The notes: generated from the letters alone by a model not told the origin. A stretch of DNA of 64,000 nucleotides from Limnoglobus roseus (GCF_008254045.1 NZ_CP042425.1:4526001-4590000), one strand, 5' to 3'; shown: positions 45,991-54,402, counted from the stretch's first letter. Program-made: numbers and translations.

Positions 45991-46055
45991 GAGAGGCTCC
46001 GGGTGGGTCGGGGAGGGGAATTTATGTGGGCGGGGCACGGTGGCTGTCGGCTCGC

Positions 46056-46247
46056 CTACGCGGGCAGCGTCGGACTCGCCGTCTGGGCCGGGCCGCGGGC
46101 CAACGCCCACACCCGCTCGGCCAGCCGCTCCGGCTCCGCCGCCCACGTCATCAGCAGCGCCCCCACCGTCGCCGTCTGGATCGCCGACTGGGCCTCCGCG
46201 GCGTTGCGGGCGGCGTCACTGAGCCACTGGGGGAGAGAGTGCGTCAT
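46056..46247 (-). CDS. 63-residue PLPxWL-domain protein
   Basis: ATG at 46247 with GGAG seven bases upstream. The sequence SLPQWLSDAARNAAEAQSAI followed by ATVGALLMTWAAEPERLAER matches the C-terminal domain of the frameshifted HNH-like gene (PLPRWLRDAHADPRVAASPA, LAILTALLTAWDGDPDALAR). It is therefore a small mobile helical domain used twice in the element. Confidence 0.7.
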   Translation of the reverse strand: MTHSLPQWLSDAARNAAEAQSAIQTATVGALLMTWAAEPERLAERVWALARGPAQTASPTLPA

Positions 46248-46273
46248 CGTCAGCTCCGATGAGGAAAAAGGGG

Positions 46274-47197
46274 TCAGATCGGCTCGTTCGCGGCGGCGAA
46301 GTGTCGCAGGGTCCGAAGCCGACCGCGAAGGAGGTCGCCGGACGGGAGGTAGAGCTTCTGCAAGTAAAAATGGTCGGCGAACCGCTCGCCGCCGTAGTCG
46401 CAGACCACGCCGAAGTCGGGGACGTAGCGGGCGTGGCCGAAGTAGTGCGGGGCGACGCCGCCGAGCCACATCCCGAGCAAGAGGGCGTCTTGGTCGGAGA
46501 ATACGTGCCGGAACCAGTAGTCCGAGTGCTGGCAGACCCACTGGGCGATCGCGAGCGCCTTCCAACAGCGACGGCGGTCGCAGGCGATGAGGCCGGACTG
46601 GACCGACTTCGGCACCTCCGGCGGCTCCGGCCACCCGATCGCGGGCCACTTGAGGTTGAAGTGGTTCTCGAACCAGTACGCCAGCGGGGCCGCCGTCAAC
46701 TCGGCGAAGAGCAGATCGGGGTTCTGGTACAGGGTCAGATCCGAATCGAGCCAGACGAACTCGTCGAGGCGGGTGTGCGTCCAGGCGTAGCTCTTCGACT
46801 CCCAGCCACCGGGGCTGACCATCCCCCGCGGCAGCCGCTGATCGCCCACGCGGGCGGCGATCGCGTCCACGTCGCGGAGGGCGACCCCGAACCGCTCCGC
46901 CTGCCGCGGCTCTACGACTTCGCACGAGCCTCTGTACCAGCACTCGATCGGGCCGCCGTAGCCGACCTCGCGGAGCTGCGAGCAGAGGGTCAGCGTCATC
47001 GGCCAGAGGCGACCCCCGCCGCCGCAGAGGACGCCGCGGCCCTCGCCGCCGGGGTAGGCCCAGTCGCGGTCGGCGAGGGCGAGGAGGGCCGCCTTGTGGG
47101 CGTCGCGAACCGCCGGCTGGGTCGCCCACGCCTGCGCGTCGAGGTGGTAGGCCTCGGCGGGGAGGGGGTCGGGGTAGTCGAAGAGGAAGTGGGACAC
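46274..47197 (-). CDS. glycosyltransferase-like protein (GT-A, mannosyltransferase type)
   Basis: 307 residues from ATG at 47197. The segment GVLCGGGGRLWPMTLTLCSQ starts the nucleotide-sugar fold; FVWLDSDLTLYQNPDLLF contains the DxD metal/sugar-nucleotide motif; KSVQSGLIACDRRRCWKALA is the acceptor-side block found in MNN1/Mannosyl_trans3-like enzymes. It is first in the minus-strand operon of structural-looking genes, so it may glycosylate a particle protein or the host surface (inference). Confidence 0.75.
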   Translation of the reverse strand: MSHFLFDYPDPLPAEAYHLDAQAWATQPAVRDAHKAALLALADRDWAYPGGEGRGVLCGGGGRLWPMTLTLCSQLREVGYGGPIECWYRGSCEVVEPRQAERFGVALRDVDAIAARVGDQRLPRGMVSPGGWESKSYAWTHTRLDEFVWLDSDLTLYQNPDLLFAELTAAPLAYWFENHFNLKWPAIGWPEPPEVPKSVQSGLIACDRRRCWKALAIAQWVCQHSDYWFRHVFSDQDALLLGMWLGGVAPHYFGHARYVPDFGVVCDYGGERFADHFYLQKLYLPSGDLLRGRLRTLRHFAAANEPI

Positions 47198-47235
47198 GGG
47201 TGGGTCCGGGGGAGGAGTTGGGAGGGCAAAAAGAA

Positions 47236-47281
47236 CGCCCCCGAGCCGCGGCGAAGCAGGGACTTCTCGCGGTCGGGGGCG
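47236..47281 (-). terminator. terminator upstream of the glycosyltransferase operon
   Basis: CGCCCCCGA / TCGGGGGCG outer stem with an additional CGCG/CGCG inner match, followed on the minus strand by TTCTTTTTG. It would stop a minus-strand transcript coming from 47.3-48.6 kb, 39 bp before the glycosyltransferase start. Confidence 0.75.
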
Positions 47282-47400
47282 GAGGCGGCGACGGCCTCTT
47301 AGTCGGCGTCTGCGGGGCGATCTCGGCGGCGACGGCGTCTGGGTCGCCCTCGGCTTCGCCGCCGCAGACGGGGCTTATACGCACGTCCAGAGGGGTAATC

Positions 47401-47443
47401 GCCCCGGCCGCCGAAGGGGGGTAGTCTTCGGATCGGCCGGGGC
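47401..47443. other. nested perfect hairpin, possible RNA element
   Basis: Outer stem GCCCCGGCCG / CGGCCGGGGC (10 bp), inner stem CCGAAG / CTTCGG (6 bp) and loop GGGGGTAGT, with a 2-nt bulge. No T-tract follows on either side, so it is not a simple terminator. Confidence 0.65.
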
Positions 47444-47678
47444 CGGAGCGCCGGGGGTACGGCCTCTCCGTTTTCGCGGGAGATTAGACGCGGACGCCTT
47501 CGCCGTCGGGGTCGAAGTGCGAGAAGCGGCCCGAGCGGGGTCCTAGTCGGCGAGGGCGTCGGCGTCTGAGCGGGAACTGGGAATTCCCGAGGAGGTGTCT
47601 TCGGGGGCGTACCCCTCGCGTGCGCGCGTTAGAAGATGAAGTCTAAGAAGCTTCTTAGGTCTAGAGCGACAGCTCTAA

Positions 47679-47807
47679 CCACTCCCACAGAATCACAGTC
47701 TCAGACTCGATCACAGTCGGCGAAGTCGTATTCGACGAAGTCGAAGAGTAGAAGAAGACTCAGCTTCAGCAGTGTCTCTATCTCATCTGTTTAGACTGTG
47801 GGAGTGG
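47679..47807. repeat. inverted pair of the dispersed motif CTGTGGGAGTGG
   Basis: CCACTCCCACAG at 47679-47690 and CTGTGGGAGTGG at 47796-47807 are exact complements, 105 bp apart. Further copies in the element: 38492-38503, 40463-40474, 56720-56731 (complement), 60435-60446; one-mismatch copies at 54893-54904 and 61133-61144. I noticed none in the chromosomal flanks. Confidence 0.7.
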
Positions 47808-48110
47808 CTGATGGCTGACGCATCTGCGACGCTGACTTAGTCTGGGGATGATCGCGAATTGAACTCGACTCAGACTAATCTCAAGCATCAGAAGAAGAGG
47901 AGATTAAGCAGAAGACCCTCTTCTACTCTTAGTTATCACCCTCGGACCCGAGGTAAGTTCGGTCAGTCTCTCGGTTTCCTGTTCGATTTCGTCTCAAAAT
48001 ATTATCCATCATCGAGTTAAGCCTTCTCGAAATACTTTTTTTGGGGTGCCCCTCCCCCCTCGCCGAGTCCTCTCCTGACCCGCCTCGGCGGCGATCGAGC
48101 TGAGGCCCGC

Positions 48111-48338
48111 TCACGGTCTCGCGGCGTCGGTCGTGCCGGCGATCCCCGGCGCGCCCGCGTCGGCGTCGGCGTCGGTGCCGGCGACTTCCGCGGCCGTCTT
48201 CGCCCCGGCGGGGACGGGGACGGTCTCGGGCTTGCCGTGCGGGGTGATGATCGCCTTGCCGACGTGGCCGGTCCCTGGCGGGGGCGAGGCGGGTTCGCCG
48301 GAGAGGTCTTGGTCGCCGATCTCGTTCGCGGGGGTCAT
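48111..48338 (-). CDS. small hypothetical acidic protein
   Basis: ATG at 48338 with GGAG seven bases upstream; 75 residues. It begins MTPANEIGDQDLSGEPASPP and contains GHVGKAIITPHGKPETVPVP and an Asp/Ala repeat (DADADAGAPG). No domain recognised. It is 64 bp downstream of the DUF3072 gene, so probably in the same transcript. Confidence 0.65.
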   Translation of the reverse strand: MTPANEIGDQDLSGEPASPPPGTGHVGKAIITPHGKPETVPVPAGAKTAAEVAGTDADADAGAPGIAGTTDAARP

Positions 48339-48402
48339 GGGTCGCTCCGGGTGTGAGGTGCCCCAAGTCCCCGCAAGAACGGGGCCGGTTCCCCGCCCCC
48401 GG

Positions 48403-48642
48403 CTACGTCGCCTTCTTCTTCGCGGCGGTCTTCTTCCCCCGCCCGGTCTTCTCTTGCAACTCCTCGATCTTCTCCGACGCCTCCGCCTTCGTCAGCTCCT
48501 CGGGGGCGTCTTCCCCTGCCTCGCGGGCCAGGGTGCCCAAGTAGCTCTCCTGCGGTCCGGTCATCGGCTCGTCGCCCGTGACCCAGTCCTCGGGGTCCTT
48601 GATCGCCGAGGTATCCGCCTTCGGGTTGTTCTTGCTGCTCAT
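48403..48642 (-). CDS. DUF3072 family protein
   Basis: ATG at 48642 is preceded by AGGAGG at seven bases, an ideal site. 79 residues. DEPMTGPQESYLGTLAREAG followed by LTKAEASEKIEELQEKTGRG is the DUF3072 signature, and the C-terminus is Lys/Ala-rich (KKTAAKKKAT), perhaps nucleic-acid binding. The function of the family is unknown. Confidence 0.85.
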   Translation of the reverse strand: MSSKNNPKADTSAIKDPEDWVTGDEPMTGPQESYLGTLAREAGEDAPEELTKAEASEKIEELQEKTGRGKKTAAKKKAT

Positions 48643-48981
48643 CGTAATCCTCCTCGTCCGCCACCTCGGCGGACTGGATAATTGTTCAGCAATCGGCGTG
48701 CCGACGCGGATTCCCCGGCGGCAGCCATCACCTACCCCCGCAGCCGTACCCTGGCGACTGAGGCGTCCGAGTCGAAGGCGTAAAGGCCTCACATGGCATC
48801 GTCCTCGGTGACGCATTCACGGTGGTGGGGGCGGCGAAGGGAAGGCGACGGCAGGACCGTCAAAGCCGAACCTTGCCGCACACCTTCTGTATCTCCCCCG
48901 GATTGATGTCAGTGGTCGCAGCCGCGAATCTGAGTTAGATAGCTCATACCGCCCTCAATCTCGACTCCCAGCAGGTGTCCC

Positions 48982-49401
48982 GTGGCGAAGAAGAAACCGA
49001 TGAAAGCCGCCAAGCAAGCCGCCGCCAATGACGTGCCGGCCGGGGTGGCCACCAAGGTCGAAGAAGCGGCTGCGAAGCCCGCCGAGACGATCAGCAAGGC
49101 TGACACCGTTCGGAAGGCGATGGCGGCCGGGAAGGATAACCCGACCGAGGGCTCGATCTACATTCAGGCCGAGTTCGGCTTGGACGTGCCGCCGCAGGTG
49201 TTCAGCACCTACAAGACCATCGAGAAGAAGAAGGCCGAGGGAAAACCGGGTCGTGCAGCTAAACCAACCGAGCCGACGGCTGCGCCGAATGCCAAGCCGG
49301 TGAAGGGCGACGCGGTCGAGCTGGTCCGCCAGGTCAAGGAACTGGTCGAGACGTATGGCGCGGATGCCGTTCGCGATATGACGCGCGTGTTTGCGGATTG
49401 A
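48982..49401 (+). CDS. hypothetical basic/Ala-rich protein, DNA-binding-like
   Basis: GTG at 48982 gives 139 residues: MAKKKPMKAAKQAAANDVPA then a helical part with SKADTVRKAMAAGKDNPTEG and FSTYKTIEKKKAEGKPGRAA, and a C-terminal helix VELVRQVKELVETYGADAVR. Histone-like Lys/Ala content and a compact conserved core suggest a small nucleic-acid-associated protein (inference). The 340-bp gap before it holds the 18-bp motif CACCTACCCCCGCAGCCG (48729-48746) and no gene. Confidence 0.65.
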   Translation: MAKKKPMKAAKQAAANDVPAGVATKVEEAAAKPAETISKADTVRKAMAAGKDNPTEGSIYIQAEFGLDVPPQVFSTYKTIEKKKAEGKPGRAAKPTEPTAAPNAKPVKGDAVELVRQVKELVETYGADAVRDMTRVFAD

Positions 49402-49485
49402 GGCCGTCAGGTTGCGGCCCCTTCGTCAGCGCACCGACTAGCCACCGGACAAACCCGTACGTCCGGTCGAAGACCTCACGAAAAC

Positions 49486-49677
49486 TCACGCGGCGGACTG
49501 GTTGTCGGCTTTCGGATCGGGAATCCGCTCCCACCAGTCGTGCGAACAGGCCCGGCATCGGTACTTCGTGTCGATGTGCTTCGCCCCGTCGGCTTCTACT
49601 GTTTTCCGCGCTCGGAACATGTACCCTTTGTGCTGACACTGCGGACAATGGCGGTCGGGGCGCTCGAACGGCGTCAT
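49486..49677 (-). CDS. small zinc-ribbon protein
   Basis: ATG at 49677 gives 63 residues with two zinc-ribbon knuckles, HCPQCQHKGYMF and YRCRACSHDWWERI, the spacing of TFIIS/RPB9-like ribbons. An upstream start would add unstructured sequence without features. It may bind nucleic acid or a protein partner; nothing more can be said. Confidence 0.65.
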   Translation of the reverse strand: MTPFERPDRHCPQCQHKGYMFRARKTVEADGAKHIDTKYRCRACSHDWWERIPDPKADNQSAA

Positions 49678-50113
49678 GCGGCGTTTCTCATGTGTTGCAA
49701 GTCTGGGAGGTATCGGCAGGCCGGGCGGCGGCCCTTGAGCCGAGCCAGACCTTGAGAACAGAGCATCCCAGTCGCCGACGGCCACCACCTACCATCACAG
49801 CCGTCCCCCCTGACCGAGCGAGGGGCGAGGGGTTCGCAGCGGCGACCCCGACCATGCAGCGTTAGCTCGGCTTTACCTCCCATCTGCCCGCCCGATGCTG
49901 ACCCGCCACTCGCCGCAGTCCAGGGCGTCGCAGTTTGAAAGTTCTCAGCAACCTGATGCCTCACACGAGAACGATTACCTCAGTGTGAAGGTGCGAATAA
50001 GGCCGGGACCATTTTCGACAATTTTGTCTTTTTTGAAAAATCTTGCACGTTTCATCGACCGTCGAGCCACTTACACATCCAGTTTTCTTTCTCCCGGCGA
50101 GAGTGGATGCACC

Positions 50114-50506
50114 GTGACCGACCCCGACCTTATTGCCCTTTGTCAATTGGCACAAGCCGCATCGCGTCGCCTTCTGGACGTCTATCGAGGCCTGCCCGGC
50201 AGGCCCAGCGCAGCGCTCATGGTCCTGAGAGACGCTCTGGCCACTCTGTCGGCCAATCGGCTGCGGATAAGCGCCGAGGACATTGTCTTCATCGACGCGG
50301 CCATGCGGTGCCTGCCCTACCCGGACCACGAAGAAACGACGCCGGACGAAGGGTTGACCCTGTATCTGGTCGTGCGACAATTTGCCGCAATGCTCCCCGA
50401 CGGCCGTCCCCCGGACTTGCGAACCCTGCCCGGCGAAATTCTTCCACTGGTCGTTCGCCGTTCCCACACCGCAGAGCCAAGCCCGTCGGATGGAGGCCGT
50501 GCGTGA
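50114..50506 (+). CDS. small protein paired with the ECF sigma factor
   Basis: GTG at 50114 is preferred; the frame is open further upstream but that part is AT-rich and non-coding-looking. 130 residues: MTDPDLIALCQLAQAASRRL, then ALMVLRDALATLSANRLRIS and ISAEDIVFIDAAMRCLPYPD. No family recognised. Its stop overlaps the GTG start of the sigma gene (GTGA), so it is translationally coupled and a natural candidate for a regulator of that sigma factor. Confidence 0.6.
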   Translation: MTDPDLIALCQLAQAASRRLLDVYRGLPGRPSAALMVLRDALATLSANRLRISAEDIVFIDAAMRCLPYPDHEETTPDEGLTLYLVVRQFAAMLPDGRPPDLRTLPGEILPLVVRRSHTAEPSPSDGGRA

Positions 50507-52209
50507 GGCCACCTCTCCCCGGCCTGTGGCAACTTCGCGCGTCGGATCCTCGCCCGGACGCCGAACTCGTCCGGTGCGTCGTCGAGTGTCGGGACGATCG
50601 CGCGTTCGAATCCCTCGTCGCTCGGCACGCCCCGTCCGTGTGGGCGATCTGTCGCCGCGCACTGCCGAATGTGGCCGACGCCGAGGATGCCTTCCAGGCG
50701 ACGTTCCTGCTACTCCTCGACTGTGGCCGCCGATTCCGCCGGCCGGCGAGCATCGACCGGTGGTTGTGCGGCGTCGCGGTCCGGGTCGCCCTCAACACGC
50801 GCGTCCGGGCGGCCAAGCGGCGACGGCGGGAGGCAGAGGCGGCGAAAAGAAAGCCCCTCGCGTCAGCCCCGCCCGCCGCTAGCGAATTCTGGGAGGCGAT
50901 CGCCCGCGAGATGGACCACCTGCCCAAGAGCGAGCGGATCGCACTCCTCCTGTGCGGCTTAGACGAGGAACCGCGGCAGGCTGTTGCCGAACGACTCGGC
51001 TGGAGCTTGGGCACCCTTTCCGCCCGCCTGAGTCGCGGGCGGAAACGCCTCGCGGCCCGCCTCCGCGAGAAGGGACTTCTTGGGGCCGCGGCTTTGGCCG
51101 CGGTCGAGGCGGGCGCGCCCGCCGACCTCGTCGCGGCAACCGTGCGAGCGGGCGAGACGGCCCTTCACTGCGGATCGCACGAGTCCGGGCCGGTCGCCGA
51201 CGTGATCCGGGCCGTCGCCGGTGGGGCGCGGTGGAGGAGCCTCACCGTAGCGGGAACCTTGTTCGTGGCCGTGGCGGCAACCGTCGGCATTGGTTGGAAG
51301 CGAACGGCCGACTCGGACTCGACGCCCACCGGGTCGGACCCGCCCGGCCGTTTTGCCCAGCCCGTCCCGGCCCGAACCCTGGTTTGCCCGCGGGCGGGGC
51401 TGCTCCTCCTCCATACGGCCGTCCTCCAGGAGTTGGACTGCGCCCCGGAACAACAGGCCGCGGTGCAGGATTTCGCCGCCGCCCTCTCCCGCGCGGACCC
51501 GGTTCGGGACTCCCTCGACGAGAACCCGTCGGGCGACTCGATACCGATGGACCGCGGCGAGTGGCCCGGGGACGTCCACGGGCGCGCCCTTACGACATTC
51601 GCCGACACGGTCTTGAGTCCGAGCCAACTCGCTCGCCTCCGGCAATTGGACCTGTGGGTCTTGGGCGCGGGTGCGTTCGCCGAGCCGGATGTGGCGGCCG
51701 CCCTGTACTTGACGCGGGAGCAACGGGCGGCCGTGGCCGGTGTCCTCTCCGACCTGCAAGCACCGAAGAGGGTGGCGGGTTCGCCCGATCTCCTCATGCG
51801 GGTCGCCTTCGCGGATCCCCGCACGGGGATCGTGTCGTTCCGGCCACCGGGTTACGCCCGCCCCCTGGACCAACGGGCCGCGTACGACCGAGCCGTTGCA
51901 GTCCTGTCTCTCACGCAGCGTTGCAAGTGGCAGCAAATGGTCGGTCGCCCGCCACGGCTCGACGTCTACCGTTTTTGGGACGTTCAAGACTTTGAGAAAG
52001 GCCGGGGGGGAAAGCTTGCGTACATCTGGTCCGCGAAAGGAGTGACGGTCACGCGGGAGAGTTTACTCGCCCGTCGCATCGACGCGGTGGGCGAGCTGGT
52101 CCGCGACGCATTGACGCGCGGGGCACTGTTCTGTCCGCCAACTTCTCTCGGTTCTGCGGCCGAGTCCGTTTGGGCCTGGGGTTTAGCAGAAGTGAAGCCG
52201 CCGAGATGA
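50503..52209 (+). CDS. ECF sigma factor fused to a membrane-anchored C-terminal domain
   Basis: GTG at 50503 gives 568 residues. Sigma region 2 is in LVRCVVECRDDRAFESLVAR and ADAEDAFQATFLLLLDCGRR (about 25-80); region 4 is in LPKSERIALLLCGLDEEPRQ and VAERLGWSLGTLSARLSRGR (about 145-185). A transmembrane helix follows (about 245-265, VAGTLFVAVAATVGIGWKR) and then ~300 residues probably outside the cytoplasm. ECF factors with such built-in anchors are known in Planctomycetes and may sense signals without a separate anti-sigma. The upstream 49980-50100 is AT-rich and a likely promoter region. Confidence 0.85.
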   Translation: MRPPLPGLWQLRASDPRPDAELVRCVVECRDDRAFESLVARHAPSVWAICRRALPNVADAEDAFQATFLLLLDCGRRFRRPASIDRWLCGVAVRVALNTRVRAAKRRRREAEAAKRKPLASAPPAASEFWEAIAREMDHLPKSERIALLLCGLDEEPRQAVAERLGWSLGTLSARLSRGRKRLAARLREKGLLGAAALAAVEAGAPADLVAATVRAGETALHCGSHESGPVADVIRAVAGGARWRSLTVAGTLFVAVAATVGIGWKRTADSDSTPTGSDPPGRFAQPVPARTLVCPRAGLLLLHTAVLQELDCAPEQQAAVQDFAAALSRADPVRDSLDENPSGDSIPMDRGEWPGDVHGRALTTFADTVLSPSQLARLRQLDLWVLGAGAFAEPDVAAALYLTREQRAAVAGVLSDLQAPKRVAGSPDLLMRVAFADPRTGIVSFRPPGYARPLDQRAAYDRAVAVLSLTQRCKWQQMVGRPPRLDVYRFWDVQDFEKGRGGKLAYIWSAKGVTVTRESLLARRIDAVGELVRDALTRGALFCPPTSLGSAAESVWAWGLAEVKPPR

Positions 52210-52398
52210 TTCGGGTACCCGCCGCCCTCCCCGGGGGCAAGTACGCCACCGCCCGAAGGGGCACCTACCCCCGCAGCCGCGTGGGCGATGAGGTTCTCGG
52301 GGGCGACCTCGATCATCACCGCGTAAGATCGGGCCTCCCCGCCACGCGGCAATAACTGGTACAATTCGCGCGCACACCCATCTCCCGAGGGCCACCCC

Positions 52399-52638
52399 AT
52401 GACGAACGTGATGATCCACCGCTGTCCGGTCTGTCCACACATCGGCGACCTCTCCGGCGCGGTCGCGGCCAAGTTGCAGGGCGAGGCTGATGCCGTCGTG
52501 GAAGTTGTAGACGCTCAAGAGGGCGAGTTCCGCGTGGATGTGGACGACTACACCGTCTACTCGCTCGCGGGGGACGATCTGCCCACCGCCGACGAGGTCG
52601 TGGCCGCCGTCCACGAAGGCGAGACGGTCGGCGGATGA
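52399..52638 (+). CDS. SelW/Rdx-like thioredoxin-fold small protein
   Basis: 79 residues. CPVCPHIGDLSGAVAAKLQG has the CxxC redox pair near the N-terminus, and GEFRVDVDDYTVYSLAGDDL followed by PTADEVVAAV matches the beta hairpin and FP-E-V C-terminal motif of selenoprotein W/Rdx proteins. Cysteine replaces selenocysteine. A redox-partner role is likely by family, not proven. The 190 bp before it contain another CACCTACCCCCGCAGCCG copy (52262-52279). Confidence 0.6.
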   Translation: MTNVMIHRCPVCPHIGDLSGAVAAKLQGEADAVVEVVDAQEGEFRVDVDDYTVYSLAGDDLPTADEVVAAVHEGETVGG

Positions 52639-52659
52639 TAGCTAACCGATAGGAACGAA

Positions 52660-52697
52660 ACCGGCCGGGCTGCGACCACTCGCACCACCCGGCCGGT
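52660..52697 (+). terminator. hairpin terminator after the SelW/Rdx-like gene
   Basis: ACCGGCCGGG / CCCGGCCGGT perfect 10-bp stem around an 18-nt loop, followed by CCTCTC. It lies 21 bp beyond the stop. The T-tract is poor. Confidence 0.6.
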
Positions 52698-52830
52698 CCT
52701 CTCAGCCCGCGGCCGGGTGATACCGCCGGGTCTCGACCCGTGCAAGACTACGTTGCTCGGTTGCCGCAGACGCAGGCCCCTGTTTACCAGCGTGCCCACT
52801 CGCCCGTTACCAGTTCGGCAACGGGCGCGG

Positions 52831-53154
52831 TCACGTGTTCTTGGTCTTGATGGCTTCAATGAGCGAATCGACCACCTCTTTGCCACCTGGCAGGTCGTGA
52901 TAGAGGCGGTGTAACTGGGCGACGGCGATGATGGCGTTATCGACGAATTCGTATCGCGTGTTCCTGAAGTGAGTGCCCGCGAACGTCCCGACCGCTTTGC
53001 CCGCGTGCTGCAAGATGCCGCCGATGAACTCGCAACCGGCGAACGAGTTGCCATCGGCCCGAACCATGCAGTCGACGAATCGGCAAGCGATGTACTCGTC
53101 AGCGGTATTGAAGAGACACTCATTGGTGAACGTGCGTGACTTGAACTTCGCCAT
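52831..53154 (-). CDS. hypothetical protein
   Basis: ATG at 53154 with GGAG seven bases upstream; 107 residues. MAKFKSRTFTNECLFNTADE leads into a region with regularly spaced Cys/Phe (CRFVDCMVRADGNSFAGCEF), reminiscent of pentapeptide-like beta repeats, and a helical C-terminus (HDLPGGKEVVDSLIEAIKTK). Function unknown. No partner is obvious nearby. Confidence 0.65.
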   Translation of the reverse strand: MAKFKSRTFTNECLFNTADEYIACRFVDCMVRADGNSFAGCEFIGGILQHAGKAVGTFAGTHFRNTRYEFVDNAIIAVAQLHRLYHDLPGGKEVVDSLIEAIKTKNT

Positions 53155-53374
53155 CACAACGCTCCATCGAAAATCTTTCAACTATCGCTGATCGTGCAAT
53201 GGTGTAAGAAACTCGCCTAAAGTAATGACCGCTTGCGCATCCTGCCAGGCCAACCGATGGTGAGCGGGCAAAGTAGTGGCGAGAGGCGGACTCGCTCTAC
53301 CCGCCGCGTATCTCGCCGTTCCACCGCCGACCTCGCCCGGCCGATCCGCGTGGGGACATCGGCATCCGGACAGC

Positions 53375-53797
53375 CTACTCACCCGGGGGGACACGGCGGA
53401 AGAACTCGCAGAGGCTACCGCCGCCCAGCGCGACCCAGTAGTGGTCGCCGTCGAAGTGGATGTGCTGGAGGCGTTCCTCGCCCGTCAATCCCTCTCGCAA
53501 CCGGACGACAACGCTCACCGCGTCGCTCGCGACGACCTCGTACCGAACCGCCTGACAGAAGCCGTCCAAGTCGGTGTGGCACGTTCTCCGGTCCCAGCGG
53601 ATGACCAGTTTCCCGAACAGTCCTTTGAACAGTCGCAAGCTCCGCGGCGAGCACCCGGCCTTCGGCTTGAAGTGTCGGAACGTCCGCCGCCGGTCGGATC
53701 GCCACGTGCCGAGGAGGCGGGGATCGACCTTCGGGGCCGGCTTTTTCACGACTGGCTTTCCTTCGGCTGGTAACGTCAGGCTGTCGCGGTGGTCCAT
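53375..53797 (-). CDS. hypothetical cytosolic protein downstream of the secreted protein
   Basis: ATG at 53797, 2 bp after the upstream gene's TGA, gives 140 residues. RLLGTWRSDRRRTFRHFKPK is a strong opening motif, followed by LGKLVIRWDRRTCHTDLDGF-like strands and HIHFDGDHYWVALGGGSLCE. The GTWRSD start and beta pattern resemble small lipocalin-like or MORN-like folds in planctomycete hypothetical proteins, but I do not assign a family. Confidence 0.65.
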   Translation of the reverse strand: MDHRDSLTLPAEGKPVVKKPAPKVDPRLLGTWRSDRRRTFRHFKPKAGCSPRSLRLFKGLFGKLVIRWDRRTCHTDLDGFCQAVRYEVVASDAVSVVVRLREGLTGEERLQHIHFDGDHYWVALGGGSLCEFFRRVPPGE

Positions 53798-53799
53798 CG

Positions 53800-54402
53800 T
53801 CACTTGCCTGCGGTGTAAGACTTGAGGACGGTGGTCACCGTGACCTTGTCCTTGTCCTTCGTCACGACCTTCACTCTGCCCAGGCCCGCCGCGTACCACC
53901 GCGTGCAGACGGTGCCCGGGGTCGCCGAGAAGGTTTGAACCACCGGGATCGCCCGGACCTTCCCGAGCGGGGTCTCGACCGTCTCTTCCTTGCCCATTTC
54001 GTGGGTGGTGGTCCCGGACCACCGGAGCAATTTCTCCGTCCACGACTCCCCCGCCTTCGCCGGCAACTTCAGGACGGGCCGCGGTTCGTCGAAGTCGGTC
54101 CCGCCACCGTTCAGGAGTGCGACGCCGTCCGGGCTGACGAGGTACTCGGTCGTGAGAGTATTCCGATGGGAAGCCTGGAACCACTCGACACGCACCCGGT
54201 ACCCGCAGTCCGTCTCCGTGACCTTCGTGACCTCGTAGGGCTGATCGTGCTTCACCCCGTCCGCGTCCGTCCGCTCCTCCACCCACTTCGTGCCGACCTT
54301 CGTGGGGAAGTACAACTCGGCCTTCTTCTCCCCCTCCTTCGGCGGCGGGGCGGCGACGGTGAACGAGGTGACGGCGAGCAGGACGAGCGTCGCGCGGAGC
54401 AT
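53800..54402 (-). CDS. secreted hypothetical protein
   Basis: 200 residues with a signal peptide (MLRATLVLLAVTSFTVAAPP). The mature part reads GTKWVEERTDADGVKHDQPY, then YLVSPDGVALLNGGGTDFDE and WYAAGLGRVKVVTKDKDKVT, a beta-rich fold typical of planctomycete periplasmic hypothetical proteins. It is coupled with the cytosolic protein gene 2 bp downstream. Confidence 0.75.
   Translation of the reverse strand: MLRATLVLLAVTSFTVAAPPPKEGEKKAELYFPTKVGTKWVEERTDADGVKHDQPYEVTKVTETDCGYRVRVEWFQASHRNTLTTEYLVSPDGVALLNGGGTDFDEPRPVLKLPAKAGESWTEKLLRWSGTTTHEMGKEETVETPLGKVRAIPVVQTFSATPGTVCTRWYAAGLGRVKVVTKDKDKVTVTTVLKSYTAGK

Larger units (their letters stand above)
47282..48110. other. 830-bp non-coding region with nested hairpins
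   Basis: No supported gene. It contains the nested hairpin 47401-47443, a perfect palindrome CTAAGAAGCTTCTTAG near 47643, a hairpin AGAGC-GACA-GCTCT near 47663, an inverted pair of the element's 12-bp motif (47679-47807) and locally lower GC than the rest of the element. It could hold an origin, a regulatory hub or an RNA gene; I cannot choose. Confidence 0.5.

Noticed and set aside
46056..47384. A 442-residue minus-strand ORF
   Set aside because: Most of it is Pro/Arg-rich and overlaps the glycosyltransferase frame; only its last 63 codons, with their own ribosome site, look real.
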